Below, piece after piece: positions 1 through 5,489 of a stretch of 11,998 nt of DNA. Position 1 is the stretch's first letter; every line of letters begins with the position of its first letter. This DNA comes from an uncultured Clostridia bacterium. GTDB taxonomy: Bacteria; Bacillota; Clostridia; Oscillospirales; Acutalibacteraceae. The position numbers and the translations under genes are program-made. The DNA lies in contig CALBNX010000030.1 of assembly GCA_937896885.1 (NCBI GenBank), positions 1-11,998 of the forward strand, given 5' to 3'. Under the pieces are notes generated by a model. The model worked only from the letters and a program-made list of their open reading frames with translations, did no database searches and was not told the DNA's origin.

Positions 1-324
1 GACCATTACAGAACTGAAAACGGAACATATTTTATCTGCGAAGGCACAAATGCATATATCTCTTGTACTGTTACAGATATTGTAGATTGTGGCACTCACC
101 TATTGTTTATTTCAGATGTTACTGAAGCTGAAACATTATCAGATGTTCCATCTGCAACATATCAATACTATTTTGACCATATCAAACCAAAGCCAGAAGC
201 AAAAAAGAAAAAAGGATATGTTTGCAAAATCTGTGGCTATGTATATGAAGGTGAAGAATTGCCAGAAGACTTTGTTTGTCCAATCTGCAAACACGGTACA
301 GAAGATTTTGAACCAATTGAATAA
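1..324 (+). CDS. Flavin reductase-rubredoxin fusion protein, C-terminal part (Hrb-like), 5' truncated
   Basis: The frame is open from base 1 to the TAA at 322-324, giving 107 visible residues, so the start lies outside the window. Residues 1-61 or so match the end of an FMN-binding split-barrel flavin reductase domain, including a GTHLLFISDV strand and the typical TYQYYFDHIKP end. A lysine-rich linker leads to a rubredoxin domain (about 71-107) with cysteine pairs C75/C78 and C93/C96 for one iron. This arrangement is that of high-molecular-weight rubredoxins, which pass electrons from NAD(P)H through FMN and the Fe(Cys)4 centre to partners such as flavodiiron proteins or rubrerythrins, usually in oxygen or peroxide defence. 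The partner here is not visible. The rubredoxin is short: only 14 residues separate the two cysteine pairs, fewer than in a free rubredoxin of about 52 residues. The cytoplasmic location is inferred. A terminator follows immediately. Confidence 0.85.
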   Translation, partial: DHYRTENGTYFICEGTNAYISCTVTDIVDCGTHLLFISDVTEAETLSDVPSATYQYYFDHIKPKPEAKKKKGYVCKICGYVYEGEELPEDFVCPICKHGTEDFEPIE

Positions 325-329
325 AAGAG

Positions 330-356
330 AAAACGGGGTATTAAGTACCCCGTTTT
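330..356. terminator. Bidirectional rho-independent terminator
   Basis: A perfect 11-bp inverted repeat (AAAACGGGGTA / TACCCCGTTTT) encloses a 5-nt loop. It is followed by TTTTATTATT on the plus strand and by TTTTCTCTTTTATT on the minus strand, so it can end both the flavin reductase-rubredoxin gene and the convergent cohesin/zinc-ribbon unit. The stop codon of the minus-strand small ORF lies in the loop. Confidence 0.9.
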
Positions 357-460
357 ATTATTGCTTTAATTTGATTTTTTGTTAAATATCCATTTACAAT
401 CAAATGAACAATTATATTCAGTTTTTCTTCATTTGTTCTGTATTCTTTATTATCACTCAT
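341..460 (-). CDS. Small 39-aa protein, SHOCT-like helical hairpin (unnamed)
   Basis: This short frame starts with ATG at 460-458, stops with TAA at 343-341, and is preceded by GGTGAT at SD spacing, the same site used by several neighbours. The product is basic and predicted to be helical. It contains EEKLNIIVHLIVNGYLTKNQ (residues 11-30), whose pattern of a helix, an xGyLT turn and a second helix recalls SHOCT-type short domains and the small 'EEKLN...G.IT' proteins of Firmicutes. No function is assigned. It lies 46 bp after the zinc-ribbon gene on the same strand and ends inside the terminator loop, so it is probably the last gene of that unit. The evidence for translation is the SD, the position, and a protein-like pattern of hydrophobic residues. 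Its short length means chance remains possible. Confidence 0.5.
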   Translation of the reverse strand: MSDNKEYRTNEEKLNIIVHLIVNGYLTKNQIKAIIKRGT

Positions 461-494
461 TTTAATCACCATTTAATAATATGCGATGATTAAA
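461..494. repeat. 8-bp inverted repeat over the small ORF ribosome-binding site
   Basis: TTTAATCA (461-468) and TGATTAAA (487-494) are perfect inverted copies separated by 18 nt. On the minus strand the downstream arm contains the TGA of the SD and abuts the ATG of the 39-aa ORF, so an RNA hairpin would partly hide the start. The arms are AT-rich and the structure would be weak. Chance is plausible. Confidence 0.3.
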
Positions 495-506
495 TAAATA
501 GACTGA

Positions 507-698
507 TTATTTAAGAATTTCTGGTTTTTCCACCTTGCTATAAACTACACTTGCACATTCTTTGCAGATTGTATGTTCAATCAATGTACCAAAAGAAGCT
601 ATTTTATCACGATAAACCATACCATCATTGATTTGATAGCCTTTTGTTAGATTTGTTGAGCCACAATAAGGACATTCTTCAATAATAATATTTTTCAT
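507..698 (-). CDS. Small zinc-ribbon protein, 63 aa
   Basis: The product has two CxxC knuckles, CPYC (C9/C12) and CKEC (C45/C48), separated by 32 residues. This is the layout of a single treble-clef or zinc-ribbon domain binding one zinc. The middle resembles small uncharacterised Firmicutes zinc ribbons with an 'HTICKEC.S.V.S.V..PE' ending. There is no catalytic motif, membrane segment or signal peptide, so it is probably cytoplasmic. The ATG (698-696) shares its first base with the TAA of the cohesin gene (TAATG), and an SD (GAGGAAG) lies just upstream within that gene. The two are therefore almost certainly co-transcribed and probably translationally coupled. A role in binding nucleic acid or protein is only an inference from the fold; the specific function is unknown. 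Confidence 0.8.
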   Translation of the reverse strand: MKNIIIEECPYCGSTNLTKGYQINDGMVYRDKIASFGTLIEHTICKECASVVYSKVEKPEILK

Positions 699-1420
699 TA
701 TTTCTTCCTCTTCTTATTTTTAGATTTTGGTTTTTTTGTTAACAAAGCTACTGCTATGAGAATGACAGCACCAGCCACAACGACAACAATGATGGTTTTG
801 CTCATATCTTTATCATCATTTATATCGTTATTTTCAACAGGCTTTGTTGTAGTTTCAGTAGTTGAAGATTCAACTTGTTGTGTTTCAGATTCTGATTGAG
901 ATTCAGATTCAGACTCGGTTGGTGAACCAACAATAGTAATCTTTGCATTTTCAACGGTATATGCTAATCTTGTTAAATCTTGTGCAATAAAATCGCCCGG
1001 ATTAGGAACTGAAATTGTTAATTCTGTTTTCCCCGACGCGTTTTCAAGTGCTTTAAACTTCACTGTAACCAAAACGCCTTGTGAAGTAACAGAAGATGAC
1101 GGTGAAAGATAAGTAAACCTAACTTTTGCTTTATCACCATTGATATTTTTAACACTCTTTGTAGCAGAATCATCTAAAATTCCACCAAATGAGCCCGAAA
1201 TATATTCAAGTTTGTTTTTATCATAATTAATATCGATTGCTGCACCACTCATTTTTGAGTTATCACTAATCATCAGTTTAACAACAAACTCATCGCCAGC
1301 ATAAACAGTATCTGTTTCGCTATTCAAACTGAGCTTAACAGGGTTTTCTGCAAAACAAATAACACTGAATGAAGATACAATCAATATCGTTGCAAGAAAT
1401 ATTGAAAAAAGTTTTTTCAT
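698..1420 (-). CDS. Cohesin-domain membrane-anchored surface protein
   Basis: The 240-aa product has an N-terminal signal peptide (MKKLFSIFLATILIVSSFSV..., probable cleavage after CFA at 24). A beta-rich cohesin-type domain follows at about 28-165, with hallmarks YAGDEFVVKLMISD, SGAAIDINYDKNKLEYISG and QGVLVTVKFKALENASGKTEL. Then come a Ser/Glu/Thr-rich linker (166-196), a hydrophobic membrane segment (209-227) and a Lys-rich tail. There is no LPXTG motif, so the segment itself anchors the protein, with the cohesin outside the cell. Cohesins bind dockerin modules of cellulosomal and other secreted proteins; no dockerin is encoded in this window, and many non-cellulosomal anaerobes carry such domains. 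I chose the ATG at 1420 because GGTGAT (1430-1425) is its SD. An in-frame TTG at 1432 overlaps that site and cannot be the start. A promoter lies just upstream, and the gene overlaps the zinc-ribbon gene by one base. Confidence 0.82.
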   Translation of the reverse strand: MKKLFSIFLATILIVSSFSVICFAENPVKLSLNSETDTVYAGDEFVVKLMISDNSKMSGAAIDINYDKNKLEYISGSFGGILDDSATKSVKNINGDKAKVRFTYLSPSSSVTSQGVLVTVKFKALENASGKTELTISVPNPGDFIAQDLTRLAYTVENAKITIVGSPTESESESQSESETQQVESSTTETTTKPVENNDINDDKDMSKTIIVVVVAGAVILIAVALLTKKPKSKNKKRKK

Positions 1421-1436
1421 AATTATCACCAATCAT

Positions 1437-1465
1437 ATTTTATCATAAAAAAGTCTCTAATACAA
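1437..1465 (-). promoter_or_regulatory. Sigma-70/SigA-type promoter for the cohesin unit
   Basis: On the minus strand TTGTAT (1465-1460), a 17-nt spacer and TAAAAT (1442-1437) form a good promoter with an extended -10 (TGA before TAAAAT). The expected transcription start, near 1430, coincides with the beginning of the SD, so the leader would be only about 10 nt. It lies just downstream of the ABC importer terminator. Confidence 0.65.
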
Positions 1466-1467
1466 GA

Positions 1468-1491
1468 AAAATCCGTCTAACGACGGATTTT
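1468..1491 (-). terminator. Rho-independent terminator of the amino acid ABC operon
   Basis: A perfect 10-bp stem (AAAATCCGTC / GACGGATTTT) with a 4-nt loop begins one base after the ATPase stop codon. On the minus strand it is followed by TTCTTG after the T-rich arm, giving a TTTTT tract. It isolates the importer operon from the cohesin promoter immediately beyond it. Confidence 0.88.
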
Positions 1492-1492
1492 C

Positions 1493-2248
1493 TCATTTAT
1501 TTAATGATGAATATAAAAATTCTTTTAATCTTTGACTCTTCGGATTATCAAAAATCTCATCTGGTGGTCCCATTTCTTCAATAACACCATCAGCCATAAA
1601 TATCACTTTATCAGAAACATTTTTTGCAAAATTCATTTCGTGAGTAACAATAACCATTGTATTTTCGCCATTTTTAAGTTCTTTGATTACACGAAGCACT
1701 TCACCTGTAAGTTCAGGGTCAAGAGCACTTGTAGGCTCGTCAAAGCAGAGAACATCTGGTGAAAGTGCCAAAGCACGAGCAATCGCCACACGTTGTTGTT
1801 GACCACCTGATAATTCACAAGGATATGAATTCACTTTTGACTCTAATCCAACACTTTTAATTAATTCTAAAGCTTTGTTATTAATTTCTTCATCAGTACC
1901 TTTTTTTAATAAAGATGGTGCTAATGTTATATTTTTAAGAACGGTGTATTGTGGGAATAAGTTAAAATTCTGAAAAACAAGACCAAAATGAAGTCTGTTC
2001 TGACGAATTTGTTCATCATTAATTTTTGTGTTAACATCTCCATCAAATAATACTTCGTCTTTGACACTTATTGTTCCTTTATCAGGAGTTTCAAGAAAAT
2101 TCAAGCATCTAAGTAATGTAGTTTTACCGCTACCTGATGAGCCAATAAGTGCTACTACTTCGCCTTTTTCAAGTGAAAAATCAATACCCTTAAGGACTTC
2201 AGTTTTTCCAAAGCTTTTATAAATATTTTTAACTTCAAGCCAAGACAT
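1493..2248 (-). CDS. Polar amino acid ABC transporter ATP-binding protein (GlnQ/HisP family)
   Basis: The 251-aa ATPase of a polar amino acid importer couples ATP hydrolysis on the inner membrane face to uptake. All nucleotide-binding motifs are intact: Walker A GSSGSGKT (36-43), Q-loop Q93 in VFQNFNLFP, signature LSGGQ (146-150), Walker B VLCFDEP with D170 and catalytic E171, the D-loop SALDPE, and the switch histidine H203 in VTHEM. The FNLFPQYTVLKNITLAP stretch and the overall length are typical of the PAAT (GlnQ) family. A strong SD (AAGGAGG) precedes the ATG. It is the last gene of the operon, 12 bp after the permease gene and ending at a terminator. The substrate cannot be fixed from the ATPase. 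Confidence 0.95.
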   Translation of the reverse strand: MSWLEVKNIYKSFGKTEVLKGIDFSLEKGEVVALIGSSGSGKTTLLRCLNFLETPDKGTISVKDEVLFDGDVNTKINDEQIRQNRLHFGLVFQNFNLFPQYTVLKNITLAPSLLKKGTDEEINNKALELIKSVGLESKVNSYPCELSGGQQQRVAIARALALSPDVLCFDEPTSALDPELTGEVLRVIKELKNGENTMVIVTHEMNFAKNVSDKVIFMADGVIEEMGPPDEIFDNPKSQRLKEFLYSSLNK

Positions 2249-2260
2249 ACAACTTCCTCC

Positions 2261-2947
2261 TTAAGTTCTAAAATAACTGAGTTTCTTCTCAATTTTACCT
2301 AAAACGATTGTTAAAACTCCACTAAACACAAGATAATATAAACCTGTAAAGAATAACGGCCAGATTTCACCTGCAATGCCCTGTGAGCCTTTCATAAATG
2401 CCTGTCCTGCCCAGATAATCTCTTGAAGAGCAATAATTCTTGCAAGTGATGTATCTTTAACAAGTGTAATGATTTCGTTTGACATTGGTGGTAACACATT
2501 TTTCACCATTTGTAAAAGTGTAATCTTAAAGAAAATCTGTGATTTTGTAAGTCCAAGCACCTGACCAGCCTCTTGCTGACCATAAGGCACCGCCTGAATA
2601 CCACCCCTGTATATTTCAGAGAAATAACACGCGTAATTAATAATAAACGCAGTAATTGATGCTATAAAACGGCCTTCTTCACCACTGCCCCAGATATTAT
2701 TATGAAAAACAAGACCAGGTAAATAATAAATAACTAAAAGTTGAAGCATCAAGGGAGTACCTCTGATAACCCATACCAATGTTTTAACAAATGCACTTAA
2801 TGGTTTGAATTTTGACATTGAGCCAAATGCAATAACAAGTCCAAATGGTAATGCTCCAACCAATGTAATTACAAACAATTTTAAGGTTTGAATAAATCCA
2901 ACATTTAATGCTTCAAATACTATTGGAAATTGTTCGATAAATGACAA
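2261..2947 (-). CDS. Polar amino acid ABC transporter permease (HisMQ/GlnP family)
   Basis: The 228-aa integral membrane subunit has about five hydrophobic segments (roughly 19-43, 55-80, 93-110, 150-180 and 196-217). The family's RGTPLMLQLL motif (62-71) is present, as is the cytoplasmic EAA coupling loop (about 111-145: EIYRGGIQAVPYGQQEAGQV, then LGL), followed by the KDTSL motif. The start is a TTG at 2947-2945 with AGGGTG six bases upstream; no ATG gives a better N-terminus. Only one permease gene is present, so the channel is probably a homodimer. The ATPase gene follows after 12 bp. A 12-bp hairpin separates this gene from the binding-protein gene, so it may be expressed at a lower level. 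Confidence 0.94.
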   Translation of the reverse strand: MSFIEQFPIVFEALNVGFIQTLKLFVITLVGALPFGLVIAFGSMSKFKPLSAFVKTLVWVIRGTPLMLQLLVIYYLPGLVFHNNIWGSGEEGRFIASITAFIINYACYFSEIYRGGIQAVPYGQQEAGQVLGLTKSQIFFKITLLQMVKNVLPPMSNEIITLVKDTSLARIIALQEIIWAGQAFMKGSQGIAGEIWPLFFTGLYYLVFSGVLTIVLGKIEKKLSYFRT

Positions 2948-2978
2948 TTATAACACCCTATCTAATTTATTACACCAA

Positions 2979-3010
2979 AAGAAGAGAGTGCACAAAAACA
3001 CTCTCTTCTT
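2979..3010 (-). terminator. Intercistronic hairpin between binding-protein and permease genes (partial terminator or mRNA stabiliser)
   Basis: A perfect 12-bp stem (AAGAAGAGAGTG / CACTCTCTTCTT) with an 8-nt loop lies 18 bp after the binding-protein stop. On the minus strand only a short T-stretch follows (CTTCTTTTGG), so termination would be incomplete. Such hairpins often keep the solute-binding protein in excess over the membrane parts, by partial termination or by protecting the 3' end. The structure is seen directly; its role is inferred. Confidence 0.75.
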
Positions 3011-3028
3011 TGATTATACTAACCAAAA

Positions 3029-3817
3029 TTATTTAATAAGCGCTTCCTGAACGCCATATGTTTCAGCAACTTTCAATGCATTACCATTTGCAATTTCAGC
3101 ATCGAAGAATTTATTAAATTCAGCAACAAGGTCTGAACCTTTACGGAAACCTACACCATATTCTTCACTGTTAAGGCCAGCTGTATATGTAAGATTTGCA
3201 TAACCTGTGCCTTCACCAATCATAGCACCAGCCATAAGTGAGTCGATGATAGCAGCATCGCATGTACCTGCAGCAACTTCTGAAAGAGCCGTAGCCTGGT
3301 CAAGAACTTCAGTATATTGGAAGTTGTTTGCAACAGCCTGGTCTTTACCAGCTGAACCAGCTTCAACTGCAAATTTAAGGTCTTTACAATCTGCTGCTGT
3401 CTTATACTGGTCTGCCTTATCAGCAGGAACAACGATTACCTGTGCATTATTGCAATATGGTTTTGAACAATCCATACCAGCTTTAACTTCATCAGTAAGA
3501 GTCATACCATTCCACACGCAGTCAATTGTTTTACTGTTAAGCTCAGGAATTTTGTAGTTCCAATCAATTGGAACAAATTCAACTTCAACACCAAGATATT
3601 TAGCAAAAGCTTTTGCCATATCAGCATCAAAGCCAATCCAGTTACCATTTTCATCCTGATAATCCATTGGTGCAAAATCAGTGATACCAACAACAAGCTT
3701 GCCTTTTTCCTTAACGTATTCCATATCAGTCTTTTCTTCGTTTCCGCCACAACCTGCGAAGCAGAGAGCCATCATAAGCACTGCCATAAGGACAGCAAGT
3801 ATTTTTTTCATTTTCAT
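3029..3817 (-). CDS. Polar amino acid ABC transporter substrate-binding lipoprotein (SBP_bac_3)
   Basis: The 262-aa solute-binding lipoprotein has a lipoprotein signal peptide ending in FAGC, with C23 as the lipidated cysteine, so it is tethered outside the membrane. The mature part matches the family-3 amino acid binding fold: LVVGITDFAPMDY (41-53), WIGFDADMAKAFAKYLGV (60-77) and the lobe motif NGMTLTDEVKAGMDCSKPY (103-121). D192 in AAIIDSLM aligns with the ligand ammonium-binding aspartate of E. coli GlnH (D157). The GlnH arginine that clamps the ligand carboxylate (R75 in TDERKK) aligns with V111 in TDEVKA, so the ligand or its binding mode may differ. The SD AAGGAG lies 9 nt before the first ATG; the Met at residue 3 is too far from it. 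It is the first gene of the importer operon, with its own promoter. Confidence 0.94.
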   Translation of the reverse strand: MKMKKILAVLMAVLMMALCFAGCGGNEEKTDMEYVKEKGKLVVGITDFAPMDYQDENGNWIGFDADMAKAFAKYLGVEVEFVPIDWNYKIPELNSKTIDCVWNGMTLTDEVKAGMDCSKPYCNNAQVIVVPADKADQYKTAADCKDLKFAVEAGSAGKDQAVANNFQYTEVLDQATALSEVAAGTCDAAIIDSLMAGAMIGEGTGYANLTYTAGLNSEEYGVGFRKGSDLVAEFNKFFDAEIANGNALKVAETYGVQEALIK

Positions 3818-3856
3818 AATTTGTAACTCCTTTTAGTGTGTTAAAGTGTTAATACG

Positions 3857-3871
3857 GTAGTATAATACTAC
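3857..3871. promoter_or_regulatory. Palindrome over the -10 box, candidate operator
   Basis: GTAGTATAATACTAC is a perfect 7-1-7 inverted repeat covering the whole -10 hexamer of the importer promoter. A regulator bound here would block RNA polymerase. The palindrome is seen directly. That it is an operator is an inference, and partial coincidence with the AT-rich -10 is possible. Confidence 0.4.
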
Positions 3872-3890
3872 ATTAAAAAGAATTTGTCAA
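3862..3890 (-). promoter_or_regulatory. Near-consensus SigA-type promoter of the amino acid importer operon
   Basis: On the minus strand a perfect TTGACA (3890-3885) is followed by a 17-nt spacer and TATTAT (3867-3862). The predicted start near 3855 gives a leader of about 38 nt. The -35 box overlaps the TGA stop of the upstream gene (3889-3887), so read-through from that gene can also enter the operon, because no terminator lies between them. Confidence 0.85.
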
Positions 3891-4420
3891 CTAAAATTAA
3901 TATCAGAAATTAATTTTTTTAAAAGAAATTCTGTTTTTTGACATTCTTCGATAGTTTCTTTTGACTTTTTGAATACAAGAAGAATCGACGCTGTTACAAT
4001 TAAACCTAAAACAACTGCTGACATTTTGCTCATAGCCCCTAAACTCTGCGCATAAAAAAGATAACCCAGAACTGCACAAACTGCGAGTATATAAACAAAT
4101 CTGATTAACGGGTCATAGAGTCTATCATAAACCATTGCATATTCAATATATGAGCCATTTTCGTCTTGACCAACATCTAAAAGATAGTGATATCTATCAA
4201 ATGTCATTGGTTGAAGTTGTTTGTTTCGAGTATAGATATATTTAACCTTATATAATTTATCGAGTTTATAATACTTTCCGAAAATGCCAGTCATATCTTC
4301 TTCTGCTGTTGGACTTTTAAAAGCAATATTTAATTTTTCACGAATTTTAAGTGTTGACGCATCAATATAAATCTTTTTTTGCTCACTTAATTGTTTGTAA
4401 TGAATTCTATTTATTTCCAT
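3887..4420 (-). CDS. Unrecognised protein with two membrane segments, 177 aa
   Basis: I do not recognise a family. The first 100 or so residues are polar and mixed alpha/beta (for example LYKVKYIYTRNKQLQPMTFD), with no signal peptide. Two hydrophobic segments at about 107-125 and 131-150 form a tight membrane hairpin, and a charged helix follows (151-177, KKSKETIEECQKTEFLLKKL). With lysines after the second segment, both ends are probably cytoplasmic. The ATG at 4420 has GGTGAT as its SD and a promoter just upstream. Divergent from the RluA gene, it shares a back-to-back promoter region with it. Its stop lies within the -35 box of the importer promoter, which puts it in transcriptional reach of the importer genes but does not prove a shared function. 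Codon use looks like its neighbours. Confidence 0.75.
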   Translation of the reverse strand: MEINRIHYKQLSEQKKIYIDASTLKIREKLNIAFKSPTAEEDMTGIFGKYYKLDKLYKVKYIYTRNKQLQPMTFDRYHYLLDVGQDENGSYIEYAMVYDRLYDPLIRFVYILAVCAVLGYLFYAQSLGAMSKMSAVVLGLIVTASILLVFKKSKETIEECQKTEFLLKKLISDINFS

Positions 4421-4437
4421 TTATATCACCATATATA

Positions 4438-4466
4438 ATTCTATATCAAAATATTCTAACTTTCAA
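4438..4466 (-). promoter_or_regulatory. Promoter of the two-segment membrane protein gene
   Basis: On the minus strand TTGAAA (4466-4461), a 17-nt spacer and TAGAAT (4443-4438) form a plausible SigA promoter. The predicted start, near 4431, falls at the edge of the SD, so the leader would be about 11 nt. The -35 is separated by one base from the divergent -35 of the RluA promoter. Confidence 0.6.
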
Positions 4467-4467
4467 G

Positions 4468-4496
4468 TTGAAATGAAAATTAAGATGTGGTATATT
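4468..4496 (+). promoter_or_regulatory. Extended -10 promoter of the RluA-kinase pair
   Basis: TTGAAA (4468-4473), a 17-nt spacer and TATATT (4491-4496), preceded by TGG, give an extended -10 promoter. The predicted start is near 4503, about 20 nt before the ATG. It is arranged back-to-back with the minus-strand promoter. Confidence 0.7.
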
Positions 4497-4523
4497 AAAT
4501 TGATATTATTTTGAGGTGCAAAA

Positions 4524-5486
4524 ATGAAGAGTTTTACAATCAACAAGAATGATGCTGACCAGCGTCTTGACAAGTTTATAACTAAATCCGTACCTTTGCT
4601 TCCAAAAGCACTTATGTATAAGTACATAAGAATTAAAAGAATTAAAGTGAATGGTAAACGCGCTGAGATTTCAACAAGACTCAATCTCGGTGATATTGTT
4701 GATATGTATATAAATGACGAATTTTTCCAGAAAGCACCTGAAAAATATGATTTTCTTAAGGCATCAAAGAATCTTAATATCATTTATGAAGACGAAAATA
4801 TCATACTTTGTGATAAAAAAGTCGGTGTTCTCTCCCACCCTGATGACAATGAATATATTGACACCTTGATTGGACGAATTAAGCGTTATCTTTATGAGAA
4901 AAACGAATATAAACCTGATGACGAAAATTCATTTGTGCCTTCCCTTGTAAACAGAATTGACAGAAATACAGGCGGAATTGTTATTGCAGCAAAAAATGCT
5001 GAAACACTCCGTATTCTCAACCAAAAAATGAAAGACCGTGAACTTCACAAATTCTACCTTTGCATTGTTCACGGAGATATTAAGAAAAAATCAGGACTTC
5101 TTGAGGGTTATCTTGTTAAAGACGAAAACAAAAACAAGGTTACTGTTTCCAAAAAGAAGATGGATGACGGTAAAGAAATCCGTACTAAATATAATGTTAT
5201 TGATAGCTACGGTGAATTAAGTCTTGTTGAGGTTGAATTGCTGACAGGTAGAACACATCAGATAAGAGCACATTTTGCATCAATCGGTCATCCACTGCTC
5301 GGTGATGGGAAATACGGAACAAATGCACAGAATAAGAAATACGGATATAAAAAGCAGTTTTTATACTCATATAAATTAGTCTTTGATTTCACAACGGATG
5401 CAGGAATACTTGAATACTTAAATCATAAATCATTTGAAGTTGATGATGTGTGGTTTAAAAATGAGTTTTATAATAAAGGTCTTTAA
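4524..5486 (+). CDS. RluA-family 23S rRNA pseudouridine synthase
   Basis: The 320-aa enzyme converts specific uridines in RNA, most likely 23S rRNA, to pseudouridine. An N-terminal S4 RNA-binding domain (about 11-65: DADQRLDKFITKSVP and IKRIKVNGKRA) is followed by the RluA catalytic domain (about 85-290). The catalytic aspartate is D146 in NRIDRNTGG, a variant of the family RLDxxTSG motif. The conserved LLTGRTHQIRAH (239-250) and GHPLLGDGKYG (255-265) motifs are present. Together with HKFYLCIVHG they make the family certain. Which RluC/D/B-type site it modifies cannot be told. The ATG is preceded by GAGGTG at good spacing. The kinase gene follows after 3 bp on the same strand, so they form an operon. 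Confidence 0.94.
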   Translation: MKSFTINKNDADQRLDKFITKSVPLLPKALMYKYIRIKRIKVNGKRAEISTRLNLGDIVDMYINDEFFQKAPEKYDFLKASKNLNIIYEDENIILCDKKVGVLSHPDDNEYIDTLIGRIKRYLYEKNEYKPDDENSFVPSLVNRIDRNTGGIVIAAKNAETLRILNQKMKDRELHKFYLCIVHGDIKKKSGLLEGYLVKDENKNKVTVSKKKMDDGKEIRTKYNVIDSYGELSLVEVELLTGRTHQIRAHFASIGHPLLGDGKYGTNAQNKKYGYKKQFLYSYKLVFDFTTDAGILEYLNHKSFEVDDVWFKNEFYNKGL

Positions 5487-5489
5487 GTC

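Noticed and set aside
103..324. Free 73-aa rubredoxin starting at a TTG at 103
   Set aside because: The frame is open to base 1 and the upstream residues match a flavin reductase domain; there is no SD before 103.
880..925. Ser/Glu repeat in the cohesin linker as a functional DNA repeat
   Set aside because: It is short low-complexity coding sequence of a surface-protein linker, explained by the protein.
698..1420. A cellulosome cluster linking the cohesin protein and the GH27 enzyme
   Set aside because: The GH27 protein has no dockerin, the genes are over 7 kb apart, and no other cellulosomal part is present.
1421..1432. TTG at 1432 as start of the cohesin protein
   Set aside because: The codon overlaps the GGTGAT SD and adds residues before a typical MKK signal peptide; ATG at 1420 is better.
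3207..3557. Plus-strand 116-aa frame opposite the binding-protein gene
   Set aside because: It is antisense to a clear SBP_bac_3 gene, has no SD, and its composition looks like a shadow frame.
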